Below, piece after piece: positions 9,158-16,409 of a stretch of 64,000 nucleotides of DNA. A model generated the notes under the pieces. It was given only the letters and a program-made list of their open reading frames with translations, was not told the origin of the DNA and did no database searches. The number at the start of each line of letters is the position of its first letter. Position 1 is the stretch's first letter. The stretch comes from an uncultured Paracoccaceae bacterium. Lineage in GTDB: Bacteria > Pseudomonadota > Alphaproteobacteria > Rhodobacterales > Rhodobacteraceae. Location: the NCBI GenBank assembly GCA_947489445.1, contig CANLDN010000005.1, positions 1 to 64,000 of the forward strand, given 5' to 3'. Made by a program: the position numbers and the translations under genes.

Positions 9158-9619
9158 TCACGCATCATCCACAACCTCAAACAAGGCAGGCACCGCAGGA
9201 CACGGGGCCAGTTCATTGCCCACCACATCCGACAACCGGGCCTGATGCAAAAACACGTAAACATGGGCGGACAACCCTTCCCACAACCGGTTGGTCATCG
9301 ATTGGGCACGACTGCCCGATGCAGCCCCTGACGCACCGGCACCCTTGTGCATGGCCGACACGGTCTCATCGACGGCACCCAAAATCTCGGCCACACGAAT
9401 GTCGGATGCAGGGCGGGCCAAACGATACCCGCCGCCGGGGCCACGTACTGAATCGACCAAACCGGCACGACGCAGCTTCACAAACAACTGCTCCAGATAG
9501 GGCAATGAAATATCCTGGCGCTTGGAAATCTCTGTCAGGTTCACCAAGCCATCCCCCGTCTGCAAGGCAAGATCGGCAAGGGCAACCATCGCATAACGGC
9601 CTTTGGTACTCAGTTTCAT
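9158..9619 (-). CDS. iscR: Rrf2-family Fe-S regulator IscR
   Basis: A 153-residue Rrf2 winged-helix protein, the likely sensor-repressor of this Fe-S operon. The N-terminus MKLSTKGRYAMVALADLAL and the recognition and wing region (ISLPYLEQLFVKLRRAGLV followed by GPGGGYRLAR) are typical. E. coli IscR has three clustered cysteines near residues 92-104; here that region (HKGAGASGAASGSRAQS) has none, and the only cysteine is C140. IscR of Rhodobacter sphaeroides is known to ligate its cluster with a single cysteine, and this protein fits that type. The ATG at 9619 is chosen by the conserved N-terminus; GGGGAGG lies just upstream. Confidence 0.95.
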   Translation of the reverse strand: MKLSTKGRYAMVALADLALQTGDGLVNLTEISKRQDISLPYLEQLFVKLRRAGLVDSVRGPGGGYRLARPASDIRVAEILGAVDETVSAMHKGAGASGAASGSRAQSMTNRLWEGLSAHVYVFLHQARLSDVVGNELAPCPAVPALFEVVDDA

Positions 9620-9714
9620 GCGACCTCCCCGGGGGCTGCGACGCAATTGCATTGACGACACAGCCTCACGTCATTACTTCACCGTGAACACAAGATTTGG
9701 GGGCAAACCCCAAG

Positions 9715-9731
9715 TTTAGAATCTTTCTAAA
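9715..9731. promoter_or_regulatory. iron control element (ICE / Irr box)
   Basis: A perfect palindrome, TTTAGAA-TCT-TTCTAAA, exactly matches the alphaproteobacterial ICE consensus TTTAGAA-N3-TTCTAAA bound by the haem-responsive regulator Irr. It lies in the divergent region, about 100 bases upstream of iscR and about 60 upstream of the rightward hydrolase. It most likely gives iron or haem control of the suf operon. A second shorter palindrome (TTCAC-C-GTGAA, 9678-9688) lies closer to iscR and could be another operator. Confidence 0.85.
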
Positions 9732-9787
9732 GTGCCCGAGCATTTTCGTCAAGAATGCAAACGGGCCATAGCAGCGACGGAACACGT

Positions 9788-10441
9788 ATGCCCGAAGTCA
9801 TTTTCCCCGGACCCGAAGGGCGCCTTGAAGGGCGCTATCACCCGCAAAAAGACCGGGACGCGCCGATTGCCATCGTGCTGCACCCGCATCCGCAATTTGG
9901 CGGAACGATGAATAACCGGGTTGTCTACAACCTGCATTACGCGTTCTACAACATGGGCTTTACAGTGTTGCGGTTCAACTTCCGGGGCGTGGGGCGGTCA
10001 CAAGGCGAATACGATCAGGGCGTGGGCGAACTGTCAGATGCAGCCAGCGCGCTGGATTATCTGCAATCCATGAACAACAACGCCAAACATTGCTGGGTTG
10101 CAGGGTTTTCGTTCGGGGCTTGGATCGGGATGCAGCTTTTGATGCGGCGGCCCGAAATCACCGGCTTCATCTCGGTCAGCCCACCGGCCAATATGTATGA
10201 TTTCAGCTTCCTTGCCCCCTGCCCGTCCTCGGGTCTGATCATCAACGGGTCCAATGACCGGGTGGCACCGCCACAGGATACTGTGAACCTTGTGAACAAA
10301 CTGCACGAACAAAAGGGCATCACCATCACCCATGACTGCATGGATGGGGCCGGTCACTTCTTTGAAGACCCGTATATGGAGCCGATGATCGACACAGTAA
10401 AGTCCTATGTGCGGCGGCGTCTGACCGAAACAACAAGGTAA
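9788..10441 (+). CDS. alpha/beta hydrolase
   Basis: A 217-residue cytoplasmic alpha/beta hydrolase without a signal peptide. The nucleophile elbow is GFSFGAW (GxSxG) near residue 105, an acid is likely in NGSNDRVAP, and a histidine in DGAGHFF near residue 195 completes a plausible triad. The early HPHPQFGGTMNNRV segment may form the oxyanion region. The substrate is unknown. The ATG at 9788 is preferred to one at 9755 because conserved-looking sequence begins at MPEVIF, although its ribosome site is weak. It is divergent from iscR and shares the region with the ICE. The next gene follows by four bases. Confidence 0.88.
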   Translation: MPEVIFPGPEGRLEGRYHPQKDRDAPIAIVLHPHPQFGGTMNNRVVYNLHYAFYNMGFTVLRFNFRGVGRSQGEYDQGVGELSDAASALDYLQSMNNNAKHCWVAGFSFGAWIGMQLLMRRPEITGFISVSPPANMYDFSFLAPCPSSGLIINGSNDRVAPPQDTVNLVNKLHEQKGITITHDCMDGAGHFFEDPYMEPMIDTVKSYVRRRLTETTR

Positions 10442-10445
10442 TCCC

Positions 10446-10853
10446 ATGGCCGAAAGCTACGTCGAAAAGGTTGCCAACGAACTCGCCGATATGGCGCTCG
10501 CCGATCAAAAGGCCTCTGGTGATATCGGCATCGTTGACATGATCGGCGACGTGCTTGGCGCATCATCGCAGACCCTGCAGGAAACCTACCTGACGGCGGT
10601 CCGGGTGCGCCGGGCCGAAGAACGGGCCCGCAAGATATTGGGCGAGCGGATCGAAAACGGCTACAAGGATACACCCAAACCCAAAGCAGCCCCGCTGCAG
10701 GGTCTCTCCGAAGAAGAAAAAGAAGAAGCCGAGGCCGCGATCGCAGAGGAAACACCCCGCGAAGCAACGCCAGAGCCAGCACCGGAACCTGAACCCGCGC
10801 CCGAAGAACCCGCCAAACCAACGGTCGGCATGCCGCGCCGCGTGACGCGCTAG
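10446..10853 (+). CDS. conserved hypothetical protein with acidic Pro/Glu-rich tail
   Basis: A 135-residue protein. Residues 1-70 look alpha-helical (SYVEKVANELADMALADQ, then SQTLQETYLTAVRVRRAEERARKIL). Residues 80-125 are low-complexity Glu/Pro/Ala. There is no signal peptide or membrane segment. It begins four bases after the hydrolase stop, so the two genes are probably co-transcribed. The family is not recognised. The helical N-terminus and disordered tail would suit a small adaptor, which is inference. Confidence 0.72.
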   Translation: MAESYVEKVANELADMALADQKASGDIGIVDMIGDVLGASSQTLQETYLTAVRVRRAEERARKILGERIENGYKDTPKPKAAPLQGLSEEEKEEAEAAIAEETPREATPEPAPEPEPAPEEPAKPTVGMPRRVTR

Positions 10854-10910
10854 GGCCTGATACGCCGTTTCACAAGCTGTACGACTTTCATATCCTGGAC
10901 GTAACGACCC

Positions 10911-11492
10911 ATGACAGATCGTATCAACGCACAACTGGCTTTCCTGACGGAGGCCTGCAAACTCAAATCGATCCTGCGTGGCACAACGCTGTGTGATGGA
11001 TCGCGGCCCGAAAACTCAGGCGAACACAGTTGGCACATCGCGCTTTACGCGATGGTCATGGCCGAACACGCCAACCGGCCCGTCAATATCGACCGGGTCA
11101 TCAAAATGCTGCTGATCCACGACATTGTGGAAATCGACGCTGGCGACAATCCGATCCATGGTGACCACGACCCAGCTGAAATGGAGGTCATCGAACAAGC
11201 TGCAGCCTCGCGTATCTTTGGCTTATTGCCCGCCGATCAGGCATTGACCTTCCGCGCGCTCTGGGACGAATTCGAAGCAGCTGAAACCGATGACGCCATC
11301 TTCGCCAAATCCATTGATCGGGTGCAACCGGTGGTCTCAAATCTTGAAAGCGGCGGGCAAAGCTGGACCGACTACAACGTCACCCGCGCGCAGGTTGAAA
11401 CCCGCGTCGGCGCAAAGGTGCAAAAGGGTGCACCCGCGGTCTGGGCTACCCTGAAATCCCGCATCGACGCATGGTTCACAGCCTCCGGGTAA
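10911..11492 (+). CDS. HD-domain phosphohydrolase (YfbR-like)
   Basis: A 193-residue HD-superfamily hydrolase. The first histidine is in GEHSWHIAL near residue 40, the HD dyad is in LLIHDIVEIDAGD near residue 72, and a later aspartate (SIDRVQPV) completes the metal site. This is the layout of the HD_3/YfbR group, whose best-studied member is a 5'-deoxynucleotidase; the real substrate here is not known. It is cytoplasmic. Its stop lies in a 10-base inverted repeat that may end transcription. Confidence 0.85.
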   Translation: MTDRINAQLAFLTEACKLKSILRGTTLCDGSRPENSGEHSWHIALYAMVMAEHANRPVNIDRVIKMLLIHDIVEIDAGDNPIHGDHDPAEMEVIEQAAASRIFGLLPADQALTFRALWDEFEAAETDDAIFAKSIDRVQPVVSNLESGGQSWTDYNVTRAQVETRVGAKVQKGAPAVWATLKSRIDAWFTASG

Positions 11493-11512
11493 GGTGGATC
11501 AAGATCCACCTT
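11491..11512. terminator. inverted repeat at the end of the HD-domain gene
   Basis: AAGGTGGATC and GATCCACCTT are perfect complements separated by two bases, overlapping the last two bases of the TAA stop. The stem could fold in either transcript, with a few pairs opened for the loop. No U-tract follows, so termination is uncertain. The rest of the 329-base gap before the helicase holds the repeat element at 11574-11718 and no gene. Confidence 0.45.
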
Positions 11513-11573
11513 ACGACAATTCAACGTCATATCTAACAATGTAGGGTTGGGTTCCACCCCACACCCAAAAGAA

Positions 11574-11718
11574 CTTAACACCCCATTCACACTTCCACCG
11601 TGCGCACCGTTAACGGGTGCAGCATGTGTATGATCATGCGCATGGTTTCTGCATAACATCTGCATGCGCTGCACATGCCAGATTTTCGAACAAATCACAG
11701 CGTTAACACGCGATTCGC
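11574..11718 (+). repeat. dispersed 145-bp intergenic element, copy A
   Basis: This stretch aligns without gaps to 54212-54356. Shared landmarks are CTTAAC at the left, GTGCGC then GTTAACGGG 35 bases further on, CATGCGCATGGTTT in the middle, and GCGTTAACAC plus GATTCGC at the right, 93 bases after the second site. GCAT units begin at 11640, 11651 and 11662 with a GCAC at 11671, at the same offsets as in copy B. Sequence between these landmarks has diverged. It lies 100 bases upstream of a DEAD-box helicase gene. The role is unknown; an array of protein-binding sites fits best. Confidence 0.75.
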
Positions 11719-11821
11719 GCCACACCGCACCCGACCTCCAGATACGTTGCGTCTCCCCCCTATACAAACGCAGCTGACAGGCGTACTGCGCGAGGCTTAC
11801 CCGCCCCAGAAAGCCACCGCT

Positions 11822-13876
11822 ATGATCCCGACCCTCGCCGATGCCCTCGCCAAACAAGGCTATACCGATCTGACCCCCGTCCAGATCGCCGTGACCGACG
11901 CCGAACTGGAAGGCAAGGACCTGCTCGTCTCGGCACAAACAGGCTCTGGCAAGACCGTTGGCTTCGGCCTCGCCATCGGGCCCACGATCCTACCCGAAGA
12001 CGGCGCTTTCGGCCCCGCGGGCCGCCCGCTGGCCCTGATCATCGCGCCCACCCGCGAATTGGCGCTGCAAGTGAAACGCGAATTGCAATGGCTCTATGCG
12101 GGTGCCGGTGCGACGCTCGCATCCTGCGTTGGCGGCATGGACTTCCGCGACGAACGGCGCAGCCTTGAGCGCGGCGCGCAGATCGTCGTCGCAACACCGG
12201 GACGTTTGCGCGACCACATCATGCGCGGCACCATAGACCTGAGCGAAATCAAGGCCGTCGTCCTTGATGAAGCCGACGAAATGCTGGATCTGGGCTTTCG
12301 CGAAGACCTCGAATTCATCCTTGATCAAGCACCCGAAACCCGGCGCACGCTGATGTTCTCGGCCACGGTGCCCAAGATGATCGCGACGCTGGCAAAATCC
12401 TACCAGAAAGACGCGGTGCGGGTGGCGACCGTGACCAAGGAAAGCCAGCACAGCGATATCGAATACCGCGCGCTGAATGTGGCCAACCACGACATAGACG
12501 CCGCCATTATCAACGTCTTACGCTACTATGACGCGCCCAATGCGATTGTGTTTGCCAACACCCGCGCGATGGTCACACGGCTGACAACACGACTGGCGAA
12601 CCGGGGCTTTGCCACGGTCGCGCTGTCGGGTGAATTGAGCCAAGCCGAACGGTCTCACGCCCTGCAAGCCATGCGCGACGGACGGGCCAAAGTCTGCGTG
12701 GCCACGGATGTTGCCGCCCGCGGGATCGACCTACCCAACCTCGAACTGGTGATCCACGCCGAACTGCCCACCAACGCCGAAGCCCTACTGCACCGGTCTG
12801 GGCGCACGGGCCGCGCTGGGCGCAAAGGCATCTCCGCGATGATCGTACCGGCCAAGATGAAACGGCGCGCGCAAAACCTGCTGACATGGGGCAAGTTGAA
12901 CGCGACGTGGGCCGTGCCCCCCACAGCCGAAGAAGTCACCGCCAAGGACGAAGAACGGCTACTGACCGATCCCGTCTGGGCCGAGGATTTTACGGATAGC
13001 GAAACAGCATTCGCCCAACGCCTGTTGGCCGCACACGCGCCCGAAAAAATCGCCGCCGCCTATCTGCGGCTCTATGCTGGCAAGCAATCCGCGCCCGAAC
13101 ACATCAGCGAATACAAAGACGGGCCACAAGCCAAAGAACGCAAACCGCGCGAGGCCAAATCATTCGGCCCGTCCAAATGGTTCAGTGTCGATGTCGGCCG
13201 CGAAGGCAAGGCAGAGGCGCGCTGGCTTTTACCAATGATCTGCAAGGCGGGCGGGATCACCAAGAACGAAATCGGTGCGATCCGGATTCAACCGAACGAA
13301 ACCTATGTTGAGATTTCAGCACCCGCCGTGCCCGGTTTCCTCAAATCTGTCGGCGGCGATATGAAGCTGGAAAATCAGGCAACACTCAAGGCGCTTGATG
13401 GCGCGCCGCAACTGGGCGAACGCGGCCCGCGCAAGACCAAACGCGACTATGACGACCGGCCAAAGCACGATGCAAAACCCAAACGTCACGCACCCCGCGA
13501 CCAGTCCGCACCGCCCCCCTCAAAACAAGACCATGTGCCCGCCATTCAGCCCATCCCGGGGGCCGCAGATGACAAACCGGCACGCAAGCCGCGTACAAAA
13601 CCTGAACGGCGTGACCATGGCGAAGCACTTGTCGAAAAGCGTAAAAAGCCCCCGTTCAAGGGCAAATCGGACGGCAAGAAACCGACTACCAAAGGTAAAT
13701 CCAGTTACAAATCTGACACAAAACCGCGTAAGCCCGGCAGCGACAAGCCGGGCGGAAAGCCCGCCGGGAACGCAAAAGATACGTCAAAACGGTTTGTACC
13801 ACCGGGCGGAAAATCAAAACCTCGCAAGGGTTTAGGTCGCGGAGGTCATGCGACCCCGCGACGTGGTAAACCCTAA
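11822..13876 (+). CDS. DEAD-box RNA helicase with DbpA-type RNA-binding domain
   Basis: A 684-residue cytoplasmic RNA helicase. Motifs in order are the Q-motif (YTDLTPVQ), Walker A SAQTGSGKT near residue 40, PTRELA, TPGRLRD, DEAD near residue 150, SAT, and HRSGRTGRAGR near residue 330. A compact domain at about residues 440-520 (PSKWFSVDVGREGKAEARW onward) matches the DbpA-type RNA-binding fold, suggesting an rRNA or ribosome-assembly role. The last 150 residues are Lys/Pro/Arg-rich and disordered, a common nonspecific RNA-binding tail. The start at 11822 is set by the conserved N-terminus; a 49-residue extension in the leader is not credible. Confidence 0.95.
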   Translation: MIPTLADALAKQGYTDLTPVQIAVTDAELEGKDLLVSAQTGSGKTVGFGLAIGPTILPEDGAFGPAGRPLALIIAPTRELALQVKRELQWLYAGAGATLASCVGGMDFRDERRSLERGAQIVVATPGRLRDHIMRGTIDLSEIKAVVLDEADEMLDLGFREDLEFILDQAPETRRTLMFSATVPKMIATLAKSYQKDAVRVATVTKESQHSDIEYRALNVANHDIDAAIINVLRYYDAPNAIVFANTRAMVTRLTTRLANRGFATVALSGELSQAERSHALQAMRDGRAKVCVATDVAARGIDLPNLELVIHAELPTNAEALLHRSGRTGRAGRKGISAMIVPAKMKRRAQNLLTWGKLNATWAVPPTAEEVTAKDEERLLTDPVWAEDFTDSETAFAQRLLAAHAPEKIAAAYLRLYAGKQSAPEHISEYKDGPQAKERKPREAKSFGPSKWFSVDVGREGKAEARWLLPMICKAGGITKNEIGAIRIQPNETYVEISAPAVPGFLKSVGGDMKLENQATLKALDGAPQLGERGPRKTKRDYDDRPKHDAKPKRHAPRDQSAPPPSKQDHVPAIQPIPGAADDKPARKPRTKPERRDHGEALVEKRKKPPFKGKSDGKKPTTKGKSSYKSDTKPRKPGSDKPGGKPAGNAKDTSKRFVPPGGKSKPRKGLGRGGHATPRRGKP

Positions 13877-13993
13877 AAACAGGGGGATAGGTCGCATTTT
13901 TGTCACATCACAAACATGCCATATCCCAATGTCTATGTTCTGAAAGGGGCCATGTCAGGTACACTGACCCCATAGGCAGCAAGGACCAGGAAC

Positions 13994-14125
13994 ATGGCCA
14001 CAGCAAAACCAATCGGCGATGAAAAATCAGCGCCCGCCCCACGCCCACAGGCGTCCGGGCCCGCGCAACAGCAAGCCAAGGGCAAACCCCAGGCTCCAGT
14101 ATTCACGGATTTCGCGAGTATCTGA
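13994..14125 (+). CDS. small hypothetical protein (43 residues)
   Basis: A short frame starting MATAKPIGDEKSAP, rich in Ala, Pro, Gln and Lys, and ending in VFTDFASI. A good ribosome site (AGGACCAGG) lies just before the ATG. The composition is non-hydrophobic and disordered, resembling the tail of the helicase upstream. A hairpin follows within 15 bases of the stop, giving it the layout of a free-standing gene. The family is not recognised. The flanks, 13877-13993 and 14174-14270, hold no further gene. Confidence 0.5.
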   Translation: MATAKPIGDEKSAPAPRPQASGPAQQQAKGKPQAPVFTDFASI

Positions 14126-14138
14126 GGTTAACGAAAAA

Positions 14139-14173
14139 CCGCAGGGGGATATATCTATCCTCCTCCCCTGCGG
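14139..14173. terminator. hairpin after the 43-residue gene
   Basis: CCGCAGGGG pairs with CCCCTGCGG (nine pairs) around a 17-base loop, followed by ATCGTTT. The U-tract is short. Further on, at 14229-14248, a weak GGCC/GGCC stem is followed by seven Ts. Together they probably separate this unit from the TfoX-C gene. Confidence 0.5.
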
Positions 14174-14270
14174 ATCGTTTAAGGCCAGCGGGGCATTCCG
14201 TGCGCATTGTCCTCCCCAATTGGGCACGGGCCCCTCTGGCCTTTTTTTGCCACCCCGCTAAGCTGGATGT

Positions 14271-14606
14271 ATGGCAGCACTGACCACCATTAAAAACATT
14301 GGCCCCGCGTTCGAAACCGCGCTGAAGGCGGTGGGCATTACATCAGCAGAGCAGCTGCGCGACCTAGGTGCGGACGCTGCCTATACCAAATTATTGGAAA
14401 ACGGCTCTAAACCCCATTTCATTGGCTACTACGTCCTGCATATGGCGTTGCAGGGCCGCCCATGGAATGATTGCAAGGGTGAGGAAAAGAAAGCGATGCG
14501 CAAACAATTCGACAAGATCAAGGCGCAATCATTTGATCAAAACCTGTCAGAGATGGAACGCATTCTCGACAGTATCGGCGTCGGCAGACGCATGTCCGCG
14601 GACTAA
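14271..14606 (+). CDS. TfoX C-terminal-domain protein
   Basis: A 111-residue protein. Residues 1-85 match the stand-alone TfoX C-terminal domain: IKNIGPAFETALKAVGITSAEQLRDLGA near the start, a helix-hairpin-helix-like module, followed by YVLHMALQGRPWNDCK. TfoX/Sxy is a competence regulator, but stand-alone C-terminal domains are widespread and have no fixed function. The last 25 residues are extra and helical. The next gene starts four bases after the stop. Confidence 0.82.
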   Translation: MAALTTIKNIGPAFETALKAVGITSAEQLRDLGADAAYTKLLENGSKPHFIGYYVLHMALQGRPWNDCKGEEKKAMRKQFDKIKAQSFDQNLSEMERILDSIGVGRRMSAD

Positions 14607-14610
14607 ACCG

Positions 14611-15354
14611 ATGGACATGTTTCCCTATCTGGTGCTGATCAGTGCCCTAGTCGGTACAATCATTGGCTTTGGGATCAACCGCAAACTGGCGCGTCCGACA
14701 ATCGCCAGGGCCCTCCTTTGGTCCGCATGCGTCACCCTCATGATCGTGATGGCGTTGGGGCTTAGCCTTGTGCTGGCCGATCACCTGCGGGCCCAAATGC
14801 TTTATCCCAAATACACCGCCACGATCATTGATTATGAAAGTGAGTGGAAAGATCAGGACGATGGACCTGACGTGCTGATGCATAGCCCCATCCTGCAATT
14901 CACGGATCAAAGCGGGGAAGAGATTACGCGGAAAAGCAGCACGTTTTCCAGCCTCAAACCGATCATCGGGGACACGCAGACAGTCTATTTCAAGAACGGA
15001 AAACTCTATGAACCGTCCGCCTTTCTCTATGGCATTCTTGGGCTTTTTATCTCCATCTCCGGCTATTTTGTTACCTACGCCGCATTCTTTGCGCTGGGGC
15101 GCGACCGGAGACGTTTGGAAAGCATCGGAGTTCGAGCTGTCTCAACCGGCATCATTCCCGGCGCCCTTCTACTTATGTCGCTCTCAATGTTTTGGGCGGT
15201 TTTTGACTATGGGTTCGGGCGCAATCAGGCAGAGCTTTCTGCGGGAACCGCCATTGCATTGACGATTTTAGGCGCGCTTACCCTGCGTTCCCTCGCCAGT
15301 TACATCCGCCTTATGATCAAGGGCAATCCACCGAAACTGCCAAAACAAAAGTAA
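14611..15354 (+). CDS. hypothetical membrane protein, DUF3592-like
   Basis: A 247-residue protein. Two N-terminal helices (about residues 5-22 and 32-55) are followed by a beta-rich extracytoplasmic domain of about 80 residues with YTATIIDYESEW, PILQFTDQSGEEITRKS and GDTQTVYFKNG. After it come three or four more helices. The soluble part resembles DUF3592, which is inferred from its strand pattern. It starts at the ATG at 14611, four bases after the TfoX-C gene. Confidence 0.7.
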   Translation: MDMFPYLVLISALVGTIIGFGINRKLARPTIARALLWSACVTLMIVMALGLSLVLADHLRAQMLYPKYTATIIDYESEWKDQDDGPDVLMHSPILQFTDQSGEEITRKSSTFSSLKPIIGDTQTVYFKNGKLYEPSAFLYGILGLFISISGYFVTYAAFFALGRDRRRLESIGVRAVSTGIIPGALLLMSLSMFWAVFDYGFGRNQAELSAGTAIALTILGALTLRSLASYIRLMIKGNPPKLPKQK

Positions 15355-15380
15355 ATACCCTTCACATAACCGCGAGAATC

Positions 15381-15803
15381 GTGTATGTTAATGGTATCAA
15401 CATAGAACAGGACATTGATTTCGAACTCGCTCGCCTCCGCCGATTAGCCTATCGGATGGACGCGATTTTCTTCATTCCCGGGACCAATATCTCAATCGGT
15501 CTTGATAACATTCTGGGCCTGGTTCCCGTCGTGGGTGACTTTCTGGCCTTGCTGCCATCAGCATGGACGATCCGGCGCGCGCATGGATTGGGTGCAACAC
15601 CGGGCACGCTGGCCTATATGACAATGAACACGGTACTGGATTTTGTCATCGGCTCAATCCCGGTCATCGGCGATATCTTTGACGCGATATACAATGCAAA
15701 TATCCGTAATTTCAAAGCGTTGGAGCGTAACTTGAACAAAAAGGCCGCCCGCGCCAAACCGGTACGGACGACCCAAATCATGCATATCGCTGACGCGATA
15801 TAG
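15381..15803 (+). CDS. DUF4112 family membrane protein
   Basis: A 140-residue protein. The repeated pattern GLDNILGLVPVVGDFLALLPSA and DFVIGSIPVIGDIFDAIYNAN, each a Pro-containing helix with VGD or IGD, is the hallmark of DUF4112. The N-terminus is cytoplasmic with LRRLAYRMDAIF, and the C-terminus is basic. The start codon is GTG at 15381. The function is unknown. It is convergent with ndk, leaving eight bases between the stops. Confidence 0.88.
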   Translation: MYVNGINIEQDIDFELARLRRLAYRMDAIFFIPGTNISIGLDNILGLVPVVGDFLALLPSAWTIRRAHGLGATPGTLAYMTMNTVLDFVIGSIPVIGDIFDAIYNANIRNFKALERNLNKKAARAKPVRTTQIMHIADAI

Positions 15804-15811
15804 GGCGGGTT

Positions 15812-16234
15812 TTAGCCCACCAGTTCCAACCCGGAAAAGAAGAACGCGATCTCTTCTGCAGCCGTTTCAGGCGCGTCGGACCCGTGGACCGAATTTTCGC
15901 CAATGGACAGCGCAAACTCCTTGCGGATTGTGCCGTCAGCAGCATCTGCCGGGTTGGTCGCGCCCATGACTTCACGGTTCTTGGCAATCGCATCTTCGCC
16001 TTCCAGAACCTGCACGACGATGGGTTCGGAAATCATGAACTCGCACAGCTCGCCAAAGAATGGGCGCTCAGAATGCACGCCGTAAAACTGCTGCGCCTGC
16101 GCCAGCGTTAGCTGAATGCGCTTTGATGCGACAACCCGCAGGCCCGCCTCTTCAAACTTGGCAACAATCTGCCCGGTCAGGTTGCGCTTGGTGGCATCGG
16201 GTTTGATAATCGAAAAAGTACGCTGGATAGCCAT
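15812..16234 (-). CDS. ndk: nucleoside diphosphate kinase
   Basis: A 140-residue Ndk, which moves the gamma phosphate of NTPs onto NDPs through a phosphohistidine. The active-site motif is [12 protein letters not shown] with the catalytic histidine near residue 117. The N-terminus [14 protein letters not shown] and the RxMGATNP-type segment ([12 protein letters not shown]) are conserved. Length is standard. The start at 16234 is fixed by homology, so the 33-residue upstream extension is rejected. Confidence 0.98.
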   Translation of the reverse strand: MAIQRTFSIIKPDATKRNLTGQIVAKFEEAGLRVVASKRIQLTLAQAQQFYGVHSERPFFGELCEFMISEPIVVQVLEGEDAIAKNREVMGATNPADAADGTIRKEFALSIGENSVHGSDAPETAAEEIAFFFSGLELVG

Positions 16235-16409
16235 GTTTTCAGGTCTTTCATTACTTTGGGTTTGCTTTGGCGGTCCCCTAACACGCAGGTCGCGCAGTGA
16301 AAAGGGGCAGCGAAAAATCACCGTTTGAACCAAGCTCTGGCATCACGTGAATGCATGAATGAACCGCACCGCTAGCCATCACCGGCCATGATCCGCTAGG
16401 CTTGGCCTT

